NCBI RefSeq assembly: GCF_024436375.1
Contig: NZ_JAFMZM010000004.1
Location: 558,001-622,000 of the forward strand
Source: Nocardioides astragali
GTDB lineage: Bacteria > Actinomycetota > Actinomycetes > Propionibacteriales > Nocardioidaceae
Direction: 5' to 3'
Length of the DNA: 64,000 bases
Shown: in pieces, positions 12,141-20,726 of the stretch
Layout: each line of letters starts with the position of its first letter
Position numbering within the stretch: position 1 is the stretch's first letter
Position numbers and translations under genes: made by a program
The notes under the pieces: model-generated
The model's input: the letters and a program-made list of their open reading frames with translations, nothing else
Database searches by the model: none
Told to the model about the DNA's origin: nothing

Positions 12141-12146
12141 CAGGAT
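12141..12146 (+). promoter_or_regulatory. Weak -10 box (CAGGAT)
   Basis: CAGGAT ends 7 bases before the ATG at 12154. It supports that start over the in-frame ATG at 12124. Confidence 0.3.
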
Positions 12147-12153
12147 CGTCGGC

Positions 12154-12429
12154 ATGGACGACGTCGAGGTCAGCGCTCTGGCGATCAACGTGACCATCCC
12201 CGAACCTCTGCGGTGGCGCGACACCCGCCGGGACGAGGAGTTCGAGCTCCAGACCCTCAACGTGCGGCTCCTGCCTGACGGATCCCTGGCCGCCAAGGCC
12301 TACGGACGGCCGGTCGCGGGTGGCCGCGGCGGCTACGTCTCGTTCGCGGTGCCCGAACGGCCCGAGCTCGTGGCCCTCGTCTCCGCCGCGGCCGACGAGG
12401 CCGGTCGGCGCTGGAGCAACCACACCTGA
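12154..12429 (+). CDS. Small hypothetical protein
   Basis: 91 residues, not recognised. The sequence alternates charged and hydrophobic residues with a predicted alpha/beta character (VSALAINVTIPEPLRW, LNVRLLPDGSLAAKAYG, YVSFAVPERPELVALV). It has no signal peptide, membrane helix or cysteine. ATG 12154 is preferred because of the CAGGAT box 7 bases upstream; ATG 12124 would add 10 residues. Codon use and the absence of frame breaks support a real gene. It lies between aroQ and the PhzF-like gene, at the beginning of the accessory block. Confidence 0.6.
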   Translation: MDDVEVSALAINVTIPEPLRWRDTRRDEEFELQTLNVRLLPDGSLAAKAYGRPVAGGRGGYVSFAVPERPELVALVSAAADEAGRRWSNHT

Positions 12430-12473
12430 CCCGCTGGGCGGAGGCGTGCCGGGCGCTGTGCTTGGATCCTCGG

Positions 12474-13316
12474 GTGCTGCCCTTCCGCCAGGTCGATGTC
12501 TTCAGCGCCGAGCCGTGGCTCGGCAACCCGCTCGCCGTGGTCCACGACGCCGATGGCGTGAGCGAGGACCAGATGGCCCGCTTCGCTCGCTGGACGAACC
12601 TCTCCGAGACCACGTTCCTGTGCGCTCCGACCGATCCCCGGGCCGACTACCGCGTGCGCATCTGGACTCCCGGTGGCGAGCTCCCGTTCGCCGGCCACCC
12701 GACGATCGGCAGCGCCCACGCGTGGCTGGAGGCCGGAGGCGTCTCGCACGGTGATGTCGTGGTGCAGGAGTGCGGCGCCGGGCTCGTCGACGTACGCCGC
12801 TCGCCACGGCTCGGCTTCTCTGCCCCACCGCTGCGGCGCTCCGGGCCCGTGGACGGCGACCTGCAGCTGCGCGTGGTGCGGGCGCTGGGCGTCGAGGAGG
12901 CGGTCGTGCAGGACATGGCATGGATCGACAATGGCCCGGGCTGGATCGGCGTCGACATCGGCGCCGCGGAGGCGGTGCTCGACCTCGTACCCGACGTCGC
13001 TGCCTTCACCGACCTGAAGGTGACGGTGCTGGGTCGGTGGGATTCGGCTCGAGCCTCGGAGCTCGGCGCCGACGTCGAGGTGCGCGCGTTCTTCGCCGAC
13101 GGGCGCGACTTCGCCGAGGACCCGGTCACGGGCAGCGCCAACGCTGGGCTCGCGCAGTGGCTGATCGGCGCGGGTGCGCTGCCCGAGGCCTACACCGCGC
13201 GTCAGGGAAGCGTCATCGGGCGCGAGGGCCGGGTGTGGGTCGAGGCCGATGCCGACGAGGTGTGGGTGTCCGGCGACGCCGTCACCCGGATCCTCGGCGA
13301 GGTCGACCTCGGCTGA
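12474..13316 (+). CDS. PhzF-family isomerase/epimerase-like protein
   Basis: 280 residues with the two-fold diaminopimelate-epimerase-like fold of PhzF proteins. LPFRQVDVF opens the protein. NLSETTFL holds the catalytic Glu, GELPFAGHPTIGSAH is the first phosphate/substrate loop, and EDPVTGSANAGL the second. Substrates in this family vary; only PhzF itself is known from phenazine synthesis, and no phenazine genes are present here. GTG 12474 is preferred because TTGGAT ends 6 bases before it. A TTG at 12462 is an in-frame alternative. Confidence 0.88.
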   Translation: MLPFRQVDVFSAEPWLGNPLAVVHDADGVSEDQMARFARWTNLSETTFLCAPTDPRADYRVRIWTPGGELPFAGHPTIGSAHAWLEAGGVSHGDVVVQECGAGLVDVRRSPRLGFSAPPLRRSGPVDGDLQLRVVRALGVEEAVVQDMAWIDNGPGWIGVDIGAAEAVLDLVPDVAAFTDLKVTVLGRWDSARASELGADVEVRAFFADGRDFAEDPVTGSANAGLAQWLIGAGALPEAYTARQGSVIGREGRVWVEADADEVWVSGDAVTRILGEVDLG

Positions 13317-13328
13317 GCCGATCGTCCC

Positions 13329-13871
13329 TCACAGCGCTCGCTCACGGACGAAGTCGTTCTCCCACTCCTCGCCGATGTGGAAACGCTTGGATCCCACGTG
13401 CTTGAAGCCGTGCCGGGCGTAGAACGCGTTGGCCCGCCCGTTCTCCTCCCTGACGCCGAGCCAGATCCCGGCGGCGCCGAGCTCCCGGGCCGTCTCGACG
13501 GTGGCGGTCATCAGCTGCGAGGCGGTGCCGGTGCCGTGGCGGTCGGGGTGGACGTAGCACCGCGCCAGCTCGATCGTCGGCCGCCTGCGGAGCACGCGTA
13601 CGACATCGGCGTCGCTCGGCTCGCCGGACACGAGCATCGTGTAGCCCAGCGGGTCGGCATCGAGGTCGGCCGCGTCGGCGGCGATCAGCACGGTGCGGGC
13701 CGGATCGGCCAGGTGCTCGCGGAACAGCTGCTCGCCCAGGTGCTCGGCGATGTGGGCGGTCAGGGTCTCCGCTGCGGTCTGCGGGGTGCAGGCGAGCGGG
13801 AAGGTGAGGGCTGCCAGGCGCGACAGGCCGGGCGCGTCCTCCGGGACGGCGCGGCGGACGGTCACGGGCAC
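13329..13871 (-). CDS. GNAT family N-acetyltransferase
   Basis: 180 residues. The N-terminal VTVRRAVPEDAPGLSRLA, the central ELARCYVHPDRHGTGTASQLM with the acetyl-CoA pyrophosphate loop, and the C-terminal LGVREENGRANAFYARHGF with the closing GF are classic GNAT elements. The acceptor substrate is unknown. The GTG at 13871 is chosen because a TAGTGT box ends 7 bases upstream on this strand; another in-frame GTG follows two codons later. It is convergent with the PhzF-like gene, leaving 12 bases between stops. Confidence 0.85.
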   Translation of the reverse strand: MPVTVRRAVPEDAPGLSRLAALTFPLACTPQTAAETLTAHIAEHLGEQLFREHLADPARTVLIAADAADLDADPLGYTMLVSGEPSDADVVRVLRRRPTIELARCYVHPDRHGTGTASQLMTATVETARELGAAGIWLGVREENGRANAFYARHGFKHVGSKRFHIGEEWENDFVRERAL

Positions 13872-13878
13872 CTGTCGG

Positions 13879-13884
13879 ACACTA
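13879..13884 (-). promoter_or_regulatory. -10 box (TAGTGT on the minus strand) of the GNAT gene
   Basis: TAGTGT lies 7 bases before GTG 13871 with no ribosome binding site between. Confidence 0.45.
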
Positions 13885-13924
13885 CCCAAACGTCCTACCT
13901 CCGCCTGCTCTATGAGGGCGCTCG

Positions 13925-15490
13925 TCAGCTGATCTCCGGCAGCTCCTGCGCGGCGCCGAGCAGGACGCGGAACGGGTCGCCCTTCTCCGCCAGCCGGTCC
14001 AGCGCGGTGCGCACCGTCCAGCGGTCCGGGCGCAGGTCGGGGTCATCGAGCTCGTCCCAGGTGATCGGGACCGAGACGGGGGCGCCGGGACCGGGCCGTG
14101 GCGACCACGGCGCGACGAGCGTCTTGTTGACGGCGTTCTGCGTGTAGTCGAGCCGCGCGAGCCCCTTGCGTGCCTTGACCTCCCACTTCCAGCTCACCAG
14201 GTCGGGCACGACCTTGCCGACGGTCCTCGAGAGCTTCTCCACCCATGCCCTCGTGTCCTCGAAGGCGTACCCGTCGACCACCGGGACCCAGATCTGGATC
14301 CCGCGCCGGCCGGTCACCTTCGCCCGCGCCGTCACTCCGAGGTGGTCGAGTGCCGTGCGGTGCAGGCGTGCGAGCGCCAACAGCTCCTCCCACGTCGTGG
14401 CGGTTCCCGGGTCGAGGTCGACCAGGGCGTACGTCGGCTCGTGCGGCGCCTTCGTCCGGGAGGTCCACGGGTGCCACTCCAGCGCTCCGAAGTTGGCGGC
14501 CCAGACGAGTGCGGCCGGCTCGTCGGCGACCACGTACGTCTCCGTCTCGCCCTCGTCAGCGTCCGGGTTGTCCCAGGCGCCGAGCCACTCCGGGGCGTGG
14601 CGCGGACGCTCCTTGTGCCAGAAGCCCTTGGCCTGCGCGCCGTCGGGGTAGCGGTGCATGTTGAGGGCCCGGCCCTCGAGGTAGGGCAGCGCGTACGGCG
14701 CGATCCGTGCGGTGTAGGCCAGCAGCTCGCGCTTGGTGACCGGCGGGTCGCCCGGGAAGAGCTCCTTGTCGAGGTTGGTCACCTTGAGCCGGCGGCCGAA
14801 GACCTCCCACGTGCCCTGCTGCCCGAAGGACGCAAGCTCGTCGATCGCGTCGTCCGGCAACGGCTCGGGGACCAGGGAGATCGCGGCCTCGGCCGGGGGC
14901 GCACCGGAGCGCCAGAGCCGGTGTGGGTCGGCCAGCACTTCCTCGTTGGTGCGGCCGCTGAGGACCGATCGCGGGTGGTCCTCGGGGTCCCAGCCCTCGA
15001 TCGCGTGCTCGTCGCGCTTGTGCAGGAGCATCCACGGCTCCCCGCTGCCGTCGGTGCCGCGTCGTACGAGCACGAGGCGGCCGCGCAGCTTGCGTCCGTG
15101 GACCTCGGCGTGCAGCTCCCCGCCGTCCACCGCTGCCCGCGGGTCGTCGGTCTTCACGGGCTCCCAGGTGCCGATGTCCCAGACGATGACGTCACCCCCG
15201 CCGTACTCGCGGGAGGGGATGACGCCCTCGAAGTCGAGGTACTCGATCGGGTGGTCCTCGACGTGCATCGCCAGCCGTCGCGAAGAGGGGTTCAGGGTCG
15301 GGCCCTTGGGGACCGCCCAGCTGACCAGGACGCCGTCGATCTCGAAGCGGAGGTCGTAGTGCAGACGGCTGGCGCGGTGGCGCTGCACCACGAACCGCGG
15401 CACGCCGTCCGATGGCTCAGCCCCGCCCGCAGGCTCAGGGGTGCGGCCGAAGTCCCGCTTGCGACGATAGGTCTCCAGCGGGTCGCCCAT
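13925..15490 (-). CDS. LigD-type protein: 3'-phosphoesterase plus polymerase domains, no ligase domain
   Basis: 521 residues. The N-terminal third is the LigD 3'-phosphoesterase (HRASRLHYDLRFE, then HVEDHPIEYLDFEG). The C-terminal two thirds is the LigD polymerase/primase of the archaeo-eukaryotic primase fold (KVTNLDKELFPG, NMHRYPDG, LVDLDPG with the metal-binding Asp pair, TGRRGIQIWVPV). These domains tailor and fill broken DNA ends during non-homologous end joining. The order PE-Pol and the lack of a ligase domain differ from the mycobacterial Pol-PE-Lig protein. ATG 15490 gives the expected LETYRRKRDFGRTPEP start. No Ku gene is visible in the window. Confidence 0.92.
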   Translation of the reverse strand: MGDPLETYRRKRDFGRTPEPAGGAEPSDGVPRFVVQRHRASRLHYDLRFEIDGVLVSWAVPKGPTLNPSSRRLAMHVEDHPIEYLDFEGVIPSREYGGGDVIVWDIGTWEPVKTDDPRAAVDGGELHAEVHGRKLRGRLVLVRRGTDGSGEPWMLLHKRDEHAIEGWDPEDHPRSVLSGRTNEEVLADPHRLWRSGAPPAEAAISLVPEPLPDDAIDELASFGQQGTWEVFGRRLKVTNLDKELFPGDPPVTKRELLAYTARIAPYALPYLEGRALNMHRYPDGAQAKGFWHKERPRHAPEWLGAWDNPDADEGETETYVVADEPAALVWAANFGALEWHPWTSRTKAPHEPTYALVDLDPGTATTWEELLALARLHRTALDHLGVTARAKVTGRRGIQIWVPVVDGYAFEDTRAWVEKLSRTVGKVVPDLVSWKWEVKARKGLARLDYTQNAVNKTLVAPWSPRPGPGAPVSVPITWDELDDPDLRPDRWTVRTALDRLAEKGDPFRVLLGAAQELPEIS

Positions 15491-15585
15491 GGACCCATGG
15501 TGCCCCCGGTGCGGCTGGTCATGCGCTGGCCGCGGGTATCCGCGTGACCTGCGCGGGGTAAGGGTGCTGCAGGATGACAGAGAAC

Positions 15586-15592
15586 AAGGAGG
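15586..15592 (+). promoter_or_regulatory. Strong Shine-Dalgarno (AAGGAGG)
   Basis: One of the few near-perfect ribosome binding sites in the window, 4 bases before GTG 15597. It decides that start. Confidence 0.7.
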
Positions 15593-15596
15593 CACA

Positions 15597-16358
15597 GTGG
15601 GCCTGACTCAGGCGTTGCACGGCCGGCGCGGTCCGGAGGAGCTGGTGCTGGTGCGCCACGGCGAGAGCGTCGGGAACCTCGCCGACACCGAGGCGAGGGA
15701 CGCCGGCGCCGACCGGCTCGAGCTGACGGCGCGCGACGCCGACGTGGAGCTCTCGGACAACGGCGAGGAGCAGGCGCGCACCCTCGGCCGATGGGTCGCG
15801 GACCTGGCGGAGCCCGACCGGCCGGACCTGGTGGTGAGCTCGCCCTACCGGAGGGCCGCGGACACGGCGCGGACCGCGCTCGGCGACCTGGGGTGCGAGC
15901 TGGTGTTCGACGAGCGGTTGCGCGAGCGGGACCTCGGGGTCTTCGACGGCCTCACCGGCAAGGGCATCCGGTCGCGCTACGCCGAGGAGGCGGAGCGACG
16001 CACCCACGTGGGCAAGTTCTACTACCAGCCTCCCTCCGGCGAGAGCTGGGCCGACGTCGTGCTGCGGGTGCGGAGCCTGCTCGCCGACCTGCGGGAGGGG
16101 TACGACGGGCGGCGCGTGTGGTTGTTCACCCACCAGGCGGTCATCATGTCGTTCCGCTACGCGCTCGAGGGCCTCGACGAGCAGAACCTGCTGGAGATCG
16201 ACCGGACCATCCGCATCCCGAACGCGTCGGTGACCCGCTACCGCAGGCGGGACGGCGGTCTCGCGCTGGAGCACTTCGCCGACGACAGCCACCTGACCAC
16301 CGGTCCGGCGGAGAAGACCGAGGAACCGGATCGTGTCGAGGAAGCGCCCGGTGCCTGA
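15597..16358 (+). CDS. Histidine phosphatase (phosphoglycerate-mutase-like)
   Basis: 253 residues. ELVLVRHGESVGN holds the catalytic RHG motif. VVSSPYRRAADTA and LRERDLGVFDGL, then VWLFTHQAVIMSF with the second His, complete the family pattern. Members remove phosphate from metabolites or proteins in the cytosol; the substrate cannot be named. The GTG at 15597 is fixed by an AAGGAGG ribosome binding site ending 4 bases before it. The 3' end overlaps nnrD by 26 bases, indicating co-translation. Confidence 0.88.
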   Translation: MGLTQALHGRRGPEELVLVRHGESVGNLADTEARDAGADRLELTARDADVELSDNGEEQARTLGRWVADLAEPDRPDLVVSSPYRRAADTARTALGDLGCELVFDERLRERDLGVFDGLTGKGIRSRYAEEAERRTHVGKFYYQPPSGESWADVVLRVRSLLADLREGYDGRRVWLFTHQAVIMSFRYALEGLDEQNLLEIDRTIRIPNASVTRYRRRDGGLALEHFADDSHLTTGPAEKTEEPDRVEEAPGA

Positions 16359-17226
16359 CGGCACCGTCGTCGACGCCGGCCTCCTGCGGGGCTGGCCCCT
16401 TCCCGAGCCCGGGTCGGACAAGGAGGAACGCGGCCGGCTGCTGGTGGTGGCGGGAAGCCGGGAGACGCCGGGCGCCGGGCTGCTCGCGGTGGAGGCGGCG
16501 TTCCGGGTGGGCGCGGGAAAGGTGCAGCTGGCCACCGCCCGCTCCTGTGCGGCCTCGCTGGCGGTCGTCGCGCCCGAGCTGAGGGTGATCGGCCTGGCCG
16601 AGGACGAGGCCGGAAACATCGAGCCGGACGAGGCCGGCCGGGTGCTCGACCGCGCACGGGGGAGCAGCGCCGTGCTGCTCGGACCCGGCTTCATGGACCC
16701 TGCCTGCGCCGCCGTTCTGGTCGGGCGACTCCTACCGAGGCTGCAGGGCACCGTGGTGCTGGACGCGCTCGCGTCGGCGTACGTCACGGGCGGCCCGGAG
16801 CGGGTCGGGGACCTCGACGCCACCGTGGTGCTGACGCTCAACCCCGCCGAGCTCGCCCACTGCCTCGACATCGACGCGGACAAGGTGCAGGCCGACCTCG
16901 AGACGTACGCGGCCGCGCTGGCCCACCGCACCCGCGCTGTCGTCCTCTGCGGCGGCTCGACCAAGGTCGTCGCGCACGGGGACGACCTCTGGCGCGTCGA
17001 GGCCGGCAACTCCGGCCTCGGCACGGCCGGCTCCGGCGACGTCCAGTCCGGCCTTGTCACCGGTCTTCTCGCGCGGGGGGCCGAACCTGTCCAGGCCGCG
17101 GTCTGGGGTGCGTTCCTGCACGCCACGTCCGGCGACCGCCTCGCCGAGCGGGTCGGCCCCGTCGGCTACCTCGCCCGTGATCTGGCCGGCGAGGTGCCGG
17201 GGTTGCTGGCGGAACTCAGCCGATAG
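16333..17226 (+). CDS. nnrD: ADP-dependent NAD(P)H-hydrate dehydratase
   Basis: Repairs hydrated NAD(P)H in the cytosol. 297 residues with the ribokinase-like fold: GRLLVVAGSRETPGAGLLA near the start, VLLGPGFMD, VLTLNPAELAHC, and the ATP/ADP-site NSGLGTAGSGDVQSGLVTG near residue 230. It lacks the epimerase half (NnrE) that is fused to it in many bacteria. GTG 16333 overlaps the phosphatase gene by 26 bases; GTG 16351 is an alternative. Confidence 0.9.
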   Translation: MSRKRPVPDGTVVDAGLLRGWPLPEPGSDKEERGRLLVVAGSRETPGAGLLAVEAAFRVGAGKVQLATARSCAASLAVVAPELRVIGLAEDEAGNIEPDEAGRVLDRARGSSAVLLGPGFMDPACAAVLVGRLLPRLQGTVVLDALASAYVTGGPERVGDLDATVVLTLNPAELAHCLDIDADKVQADLETYAAALAHRTRAVVLCGGSTKVVAHGDDLWRVEAGNSGLGTAGSGDVQSGLVTGLLARGAEPVQAAVWGAFLHATSGDRLAERVGPVGYLARDLAGEVPGLLAELSR

Positions 17227-17274
17227 GCGCGCAGCGTGCCTGTTGGCTCGCCCGCGTCCTCGCAGGCGTGCCGA

Positions 17275-18668
17275 TCAGTCGCGCGGAACCTGGACGGTGC
17301 CGCGAGGTGTGACCATGACCGAGAGACCGTAGGGTCCGGACCACAAGTAGGTGCCGGGGTCGATGCGTTCATAGCTCCAACGCCGTGTGGTCTTGGCTCG
17401 ATGGTGCCGACGGCACAGGGGAGCGAGTGAGTCGGGGGAGGTCTGGCCCGGCGGACCGCCGTCACCGGGATCCTCGTAGGACTCGCGGTGGTCGAGGTCG
17501 CACTGTCGCGCCGCTCGCGAGCACCACGGGAAGACACACGCCTCGTCGCGCAGACGGACCTGCTCGGCCATCCGGGGTGGCGGGTCGTGCCGGTCGACGG
17601 ACCATCGGTCGTCAGCGGCGACGTGGAGGACGGGTTGGATGGTCACTCGAGAGCGGCCGACCCAGTCGCGGATCAGGTCGAGGGTGACCGGCCCCAGGGA
17701 CTCCGCCGAGCCGGTCGGACAGGCGCCGATGTCGGGTCGGTGGACTCTCCGGCGATGACGTCGGCGAGGGACGTATAGAGGTAGAGCCGGACCTTCGCAT
17801 CCCGGCGGGCCAGGGCGCCGCGGCGTGCGGCCTCGTGCGCGGCAGGATCGTGACTCGTCAGGACGCTTGTCAGGTCCAGGCGTGCCTGGGCATCAGCAAT
17901 CACGCCGAGGGCCTTGGCCTTGCGAATGCTGAGGTCGTCGGTGTCACCGAGGGCCCCCAGGTCCTCGGCCTCCGCACAGACGACGTCGCGGAAGCGGGTG
18001 AGGTCGAGGGTGTCGCCGGTGGCATGCAGCTCGGAGGTGCCGGCGAAGCAGTGGGGGTCGGGGTGGACCAGGATCACGTCCCAACCCGACCGGGCACTCT
18101 GCTCCCGATCGGTCTGGGCCTCGCCATCGCAGCGGGCTGCGGCTTCGGCGACGATCCGGTCAAGGGCCGCGATGCCCAGCGCCGAGACCCGGCCGGCGAT
18201 CTGTCGGTCAAGCCACAGGGCGGCGTCGAGTGGCAGGTCGCGGGTCCGCGAGGCGACCCGCCGTGCCTTCCACACGGGCACGAGCAGCGCCCTCACCTGG
18301 TCCCATAGCAACGGCAGCCTGTGGTGCAGGTCGAGCGCATCGGCCAGGAGCGAGATGGCGGAGGCGGGGGAGCAACCCGTGGCGACGGCTAGGGGCTCGC
18401 TCGTGAAGGCTGCCACGGCAGGCGTGCCGGCTCCGCCCAGGGTCTCCGGCTCGGTGAGCACGGAGGGCAATGCCGGACCGCGGGGTGTCTCGCAGGCGTC
18501 GAGCGCAGGATGGGCGATCGCCCACTGGTAGGCGAGCCGCAGCTTGTGGACCTCTGCCTCCCGGATGAGTGACTCGACCTCGCTCACCTCCGACAGCAGC
18601 GCGCCCTCAGCCAGGCCCTCGAGCTCACGCGTGACCTCGGTCCGCGGGTGGGGTCCGGTTGCTGTCAT
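17275..18668 (-). pseudogene. DUF222-HNH endonuclease broken by a frameshift
   Basis: Two reading frames together make one DUF222-HNH protein of the usual length. The 5' part (18668 down to 17673) encodes DUF222 (VESLIREAEVHKLRLAYQWA, VWKARRVASRT, then RLYLYTSLADVIAG) and then stops. The HNH part continues in another frame from about 17710 to 17275: SLGPVTLDLIRDWVGRSR, CVFPWCSRAARQCDLDH, then PLCRRHHRAKT. The frames meet near 17695-17730 and correspond to loss of one base or gain of two. The nuclease domain itself is intact. DUF222-HNH genes are abundant and mobile in actinobacteria. A sequencing error is possible. Confidence 0.8.
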
Positions 18669-18804
18669 GGGACCAGTCAAGCAGGGACCACCGACACTCT
18701 GACCTGCGCGAATGCAGCATGTGGAGAAGTGCTTTTCGAACGCAGCCCGAACACGATGGCGCGGTGTTTTCGAGGCCCGACGGGCCCGCGCCGCGGCGAC
18801 CGAG

Positions 18805-19140
18805 CTAGAAAGCCTCGGCGCGCTCGGCGCACAACCAGGCCTCCACGACCGCCCCCGACGAGAGCGTGACCGGCGCGAGCACGCGCTCGTAGCCAGGTCC
18901 CTCGAACTCGTCGAGGCGCTCCCACTCGCCGTCGAGGGCGTCCGACGACAGGACGAATCCCGCCACCTCGTTGGCGTCGGGCCTCAGCACGAGCGCGGGG
19001 TAGCCGGCTGTGGCGCCCCAGCCACGCTCCATGAGGTCGCCGCGGACGGTGCCCTCCTCCCACTCACCCGCGACGCCGGCGAGCACATGGGCGTTGGGAC
19101 GGCCTGGGGCGAGGGTGCCGTAGACGAACAGTCGGTGCAT
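18805..19140 (-). CDS. AIG2/gamma-glutamylcyclotransferase-like protein
   Basis: 111 residues. It begins with the family hallmark LFVYGTLAPG, which contacts the gamma-glutamyl group. GDLMERGWGATAGYPAL and WERLDEFEGPGYER follow; the latter contains the acidic residue of the active site. Family members cleave gamma-glutamyl amino acids to 5-oxoproline, but many homologues are uncharacterised. ATG 19140 overlaps the stop of the upstream NmrA-like gene (TGATG). An upstream ATG at 19161 would extend into that gene. Confidence 0.83.
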   Translation of the reverse strand: MHRLFVYGTLAPGRPNAHVLAGVAGEWEEGTVRGDLMERGWGATAGYPALVLRPDANEVAGFVLSSDALDGEWERLDEFEGPGYERVLAPVTLSSGAVVEAWLCAERAEAF

Positions 19141-19793
19141 CAGCCCAGGGATCCCAGCCATGCATCGATCGGGACGTCCCCGTCGCCGAAGACCAGTGTG
19201 CGGCGCGAGGCCCGGGGGTCCTCGAGCACCGCCACCGCGACCTGGGCGACGAGCTCGCGCGAGGTCACGTCGCCGTCCCTGAAACGAGCGTCGGGGTTGA
19301 CCGAGCCGGTGCCGGGCTCGAGCGTCAAGGTGCCGGGCCCCAGGATCGTCCAGTCGAGGTCGGTGCCGCGCAGGTGATCGTCGGCGGCGATCTTGGCGTC
19401 CTGGTAGCGCCGGAACGGATTGTCCGCTGGCACCAGCACCTCCGGGGACGAGCCGGAGAACGACACCATGACGTAGCGGGTGACGCCGGCTGCTCGCGCG
19501 GCCTCCATCGAGCGGATGGCGGCATCGCGGTCGACGGCGTCGGTGCGAGCCGGGTCGCCACCGCCGGCCCCTGCGGACCAGACGACCGCGTCCTGACCGG
19601 AGAGCATCGCTGCGAGGCTCTCCACGTCGGCGTCCTCCACCGAGGACACGGCTGCGGTGGCGCCCGTCGCCTCGACGTCGGGGACGTGGCTCGGGTCGCG
19701 GACGACCGAGGTGACCTGATGACCCGCCTCGACGAGCATCGGGGCCAGGAGGAGCGCGATCTTGCCGTGTCCGCCGACGATGGTGACTCGCAT
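19140..19793 (-). CDS. NmrA-like NAD(P)-binding Rossmann protein
   Basis: 217 residues, atypical short-chain dehydrogenase. MRVTIVGGHGKIALLLAPML is the nucleotide-binding loop. VVWSAGAGGG, TRYVMVSFSG and LDWTILGPGTLT are further elements typical of the NmrA/YwnB group, which may sense or use NAD(P)H. The canonical YxxxK pair is not evident. ATG 19793 is chosen because TAGCGT ends 7 bases before it on this strand. It is co-directional and overlapping with the cyclotransferase-like gene and divergent from the kinase gene at 19832. Confidence 0.83.
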   Translation of the reverse strand: MRVTIVGGHGKIALLLAPMLVEAGHQVTSVVRDPSHVPDVEATGATAAVSSVEDADVESLAAMLSGQDAVVWSAGAGGGDPARTDAVDRDAAIRSMEAARAAGVTRYVMVSFSGSSPEVLVPADNPFRRYQDAKIAADDHLRGTDLDWTILGPGTLTLEPGTGSVNPDARFRDGDVTSRELVAQVAVAVLEDPRASRRTLVFGDGDVPIDAWLGSLG

Positions 19794-19800
19794 GGACGTG

Positions 19801-19806
19801 ACGCTA
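19801..19806 (-). promoter_or_regulatory. -10 box (TAGCGT, minus strand) of the NmrA-like gene
   Basis: TAGCGT lies 7 bases before ATG 19793 and only 13 bases from the -10 of the divergent gene, so the two promoters overlap. Confidence 0.45.
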
Positions 19807-19819
19807 CCTGCGCCCGGGC

Positions 19820-19825
19820 TAGGTT
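19820..19825 (+). promoter_or_regulatory. -10 box (TAGGTT) of the kinase gene
   Basis: TAGGTT lies 6 bases before GTG 19832; leaderless arrangement. Confidence 0.5.
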
Positions 19826-19831
19826 GGCGCG

Positions 19832-20647
19832 GTGCAGACCTCCACCCACGGCCTGACCATCGGCGAGACCGAGGTCCGCAAGGAGTTCGTCGCCGACCAC
19901 GAGGCGCAGGCCGAGCGGGAGTGGGCCTGCCTGACCCTGCTCGCCGAGCACGCACCCGGACTCGCCCCCCGCCCGCTGCGGCGGGAGGACGGCGACACCC
20001 CGGTCATCGTGATGGAGCGGATCCCTGGTGAGCCACTCGGACCCATTCCGCTGACGACCCTCCAGCACGCGGCCCTCGGGTCGACGCTGCGGAGGCTGTA
20101 CGACGTACCGGTCGACGTCGTGCGCGCCGCGGGCGTGGGGGCCCGGAGGTATGGCGCGCCCGAGCATGCTCCGATCCTGGTCGAGTGGTTGGGGGACGAC
20201 TACGAGCTGGGCGAGTGCCTCGACCCGGCGCTGGTCGAGGAGGCGCTCGACGCAGCGCGGGCCTGGGTCGCGGATCCGCCTCTTCCGGAGCCGCGCCTGA
20301 CCGCTCTCGGGATCGCCGACCTCAACCCGCCCAACGTGCTTGTGCACGGACGGGTCGCCCGGCTCGTGGACTTCGAGGACGGCGGCCTCAGCGACCCGGC
20401 GTACGAGCTCGCCGACCACGTCGAGCACCTCGGCAGCCGCCTGCCCGGCGTGTACGACGCCCGCGCACTGGCCGACGCGGTCGGCCTGGACGCCGAGGGG
20501 AGGGAGCGGATGGCCGCCTACCGCCCGTTGTGGGCCGCCTTCTGGCTGGCGATGCTGCTGCCGGGCAACGGAGGGTGGCGACGTAACCCGCCCGGCACCA
20601 CCGAGGACCAGGCCGCGCATTTCATGGCTCTCGCGGGCCGCGACTAG
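19832..20647 (+). CDS. Aminoglycoside-phosphotransferase-fold kinase
   Basis: 271 residues. [17 protein letters not shown] resembles the N-lobe Lys/Glu region, [13 protein letters not shown] is the hinge, and the catalytic loop reads IADLNPPN followed by [18 protein letters not shown] with the metal-binding Asp. The usual HGDxxxxN loop therefore keeps its Asp and Asn but has Ile-Ala instead of His-Gly. Substrates of this fold include antibiotics, homoserine, choline and sugars; none can be assigned. GTG 19832 follows a TAGGTT box by 6 bases. Confidence 0.8.
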   Translation: MQTSTHGLTIGETEVRKEFVADHEAQAEREWACLTLLAEHAPGLAPRPLRREDGDTPVIVMERIPGEPLGPIPLTTLQHAALGSTLRRLYDVPVDVVRAAGVGARRYGAPEHAPILVEWLGDDYELGECLDPALVEEALDAARAWVADPPLPEPRLTALGIADLNPPNVLVHGRVARLVDFEDGGLSDPAYELADHVEHLGSRLPGVYDARALADAVGLDAEGRERMAAYRPLWAAFWLAMLLPGNGGWRRNPPGTTEDQAAHFMALAGRD

Positions 20648-20650
20648 ACT
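20645..20650 (+). promoter_or_regulatory. Possible -10 box (TAGACT) of efp
   Basis: TAGACT straddles the kinase stop codon. If used, it gives efp a leader of roughly 70 bases that contains a GCGGG-CCT-CCCGC hairpin at 20662-20674 and a GGAG ribosome binding site just before the ATG. Confidence 0.35.
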
Positions 20651-20726
20651 GGCGCGTCGGCGCGGGCCTCCCGCCCAGCGCTGCACCTTGACATCTGGAA
20701 ACTCGACGAAGGCGGAGATCGAGCAC

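Noticed and set aside
20688..20693. TTGACA before efp as a -35 element
   Set aside because: No -10-like hexamer 16-19 bases downstream; the TAGACT at 20645 is a better candidate.
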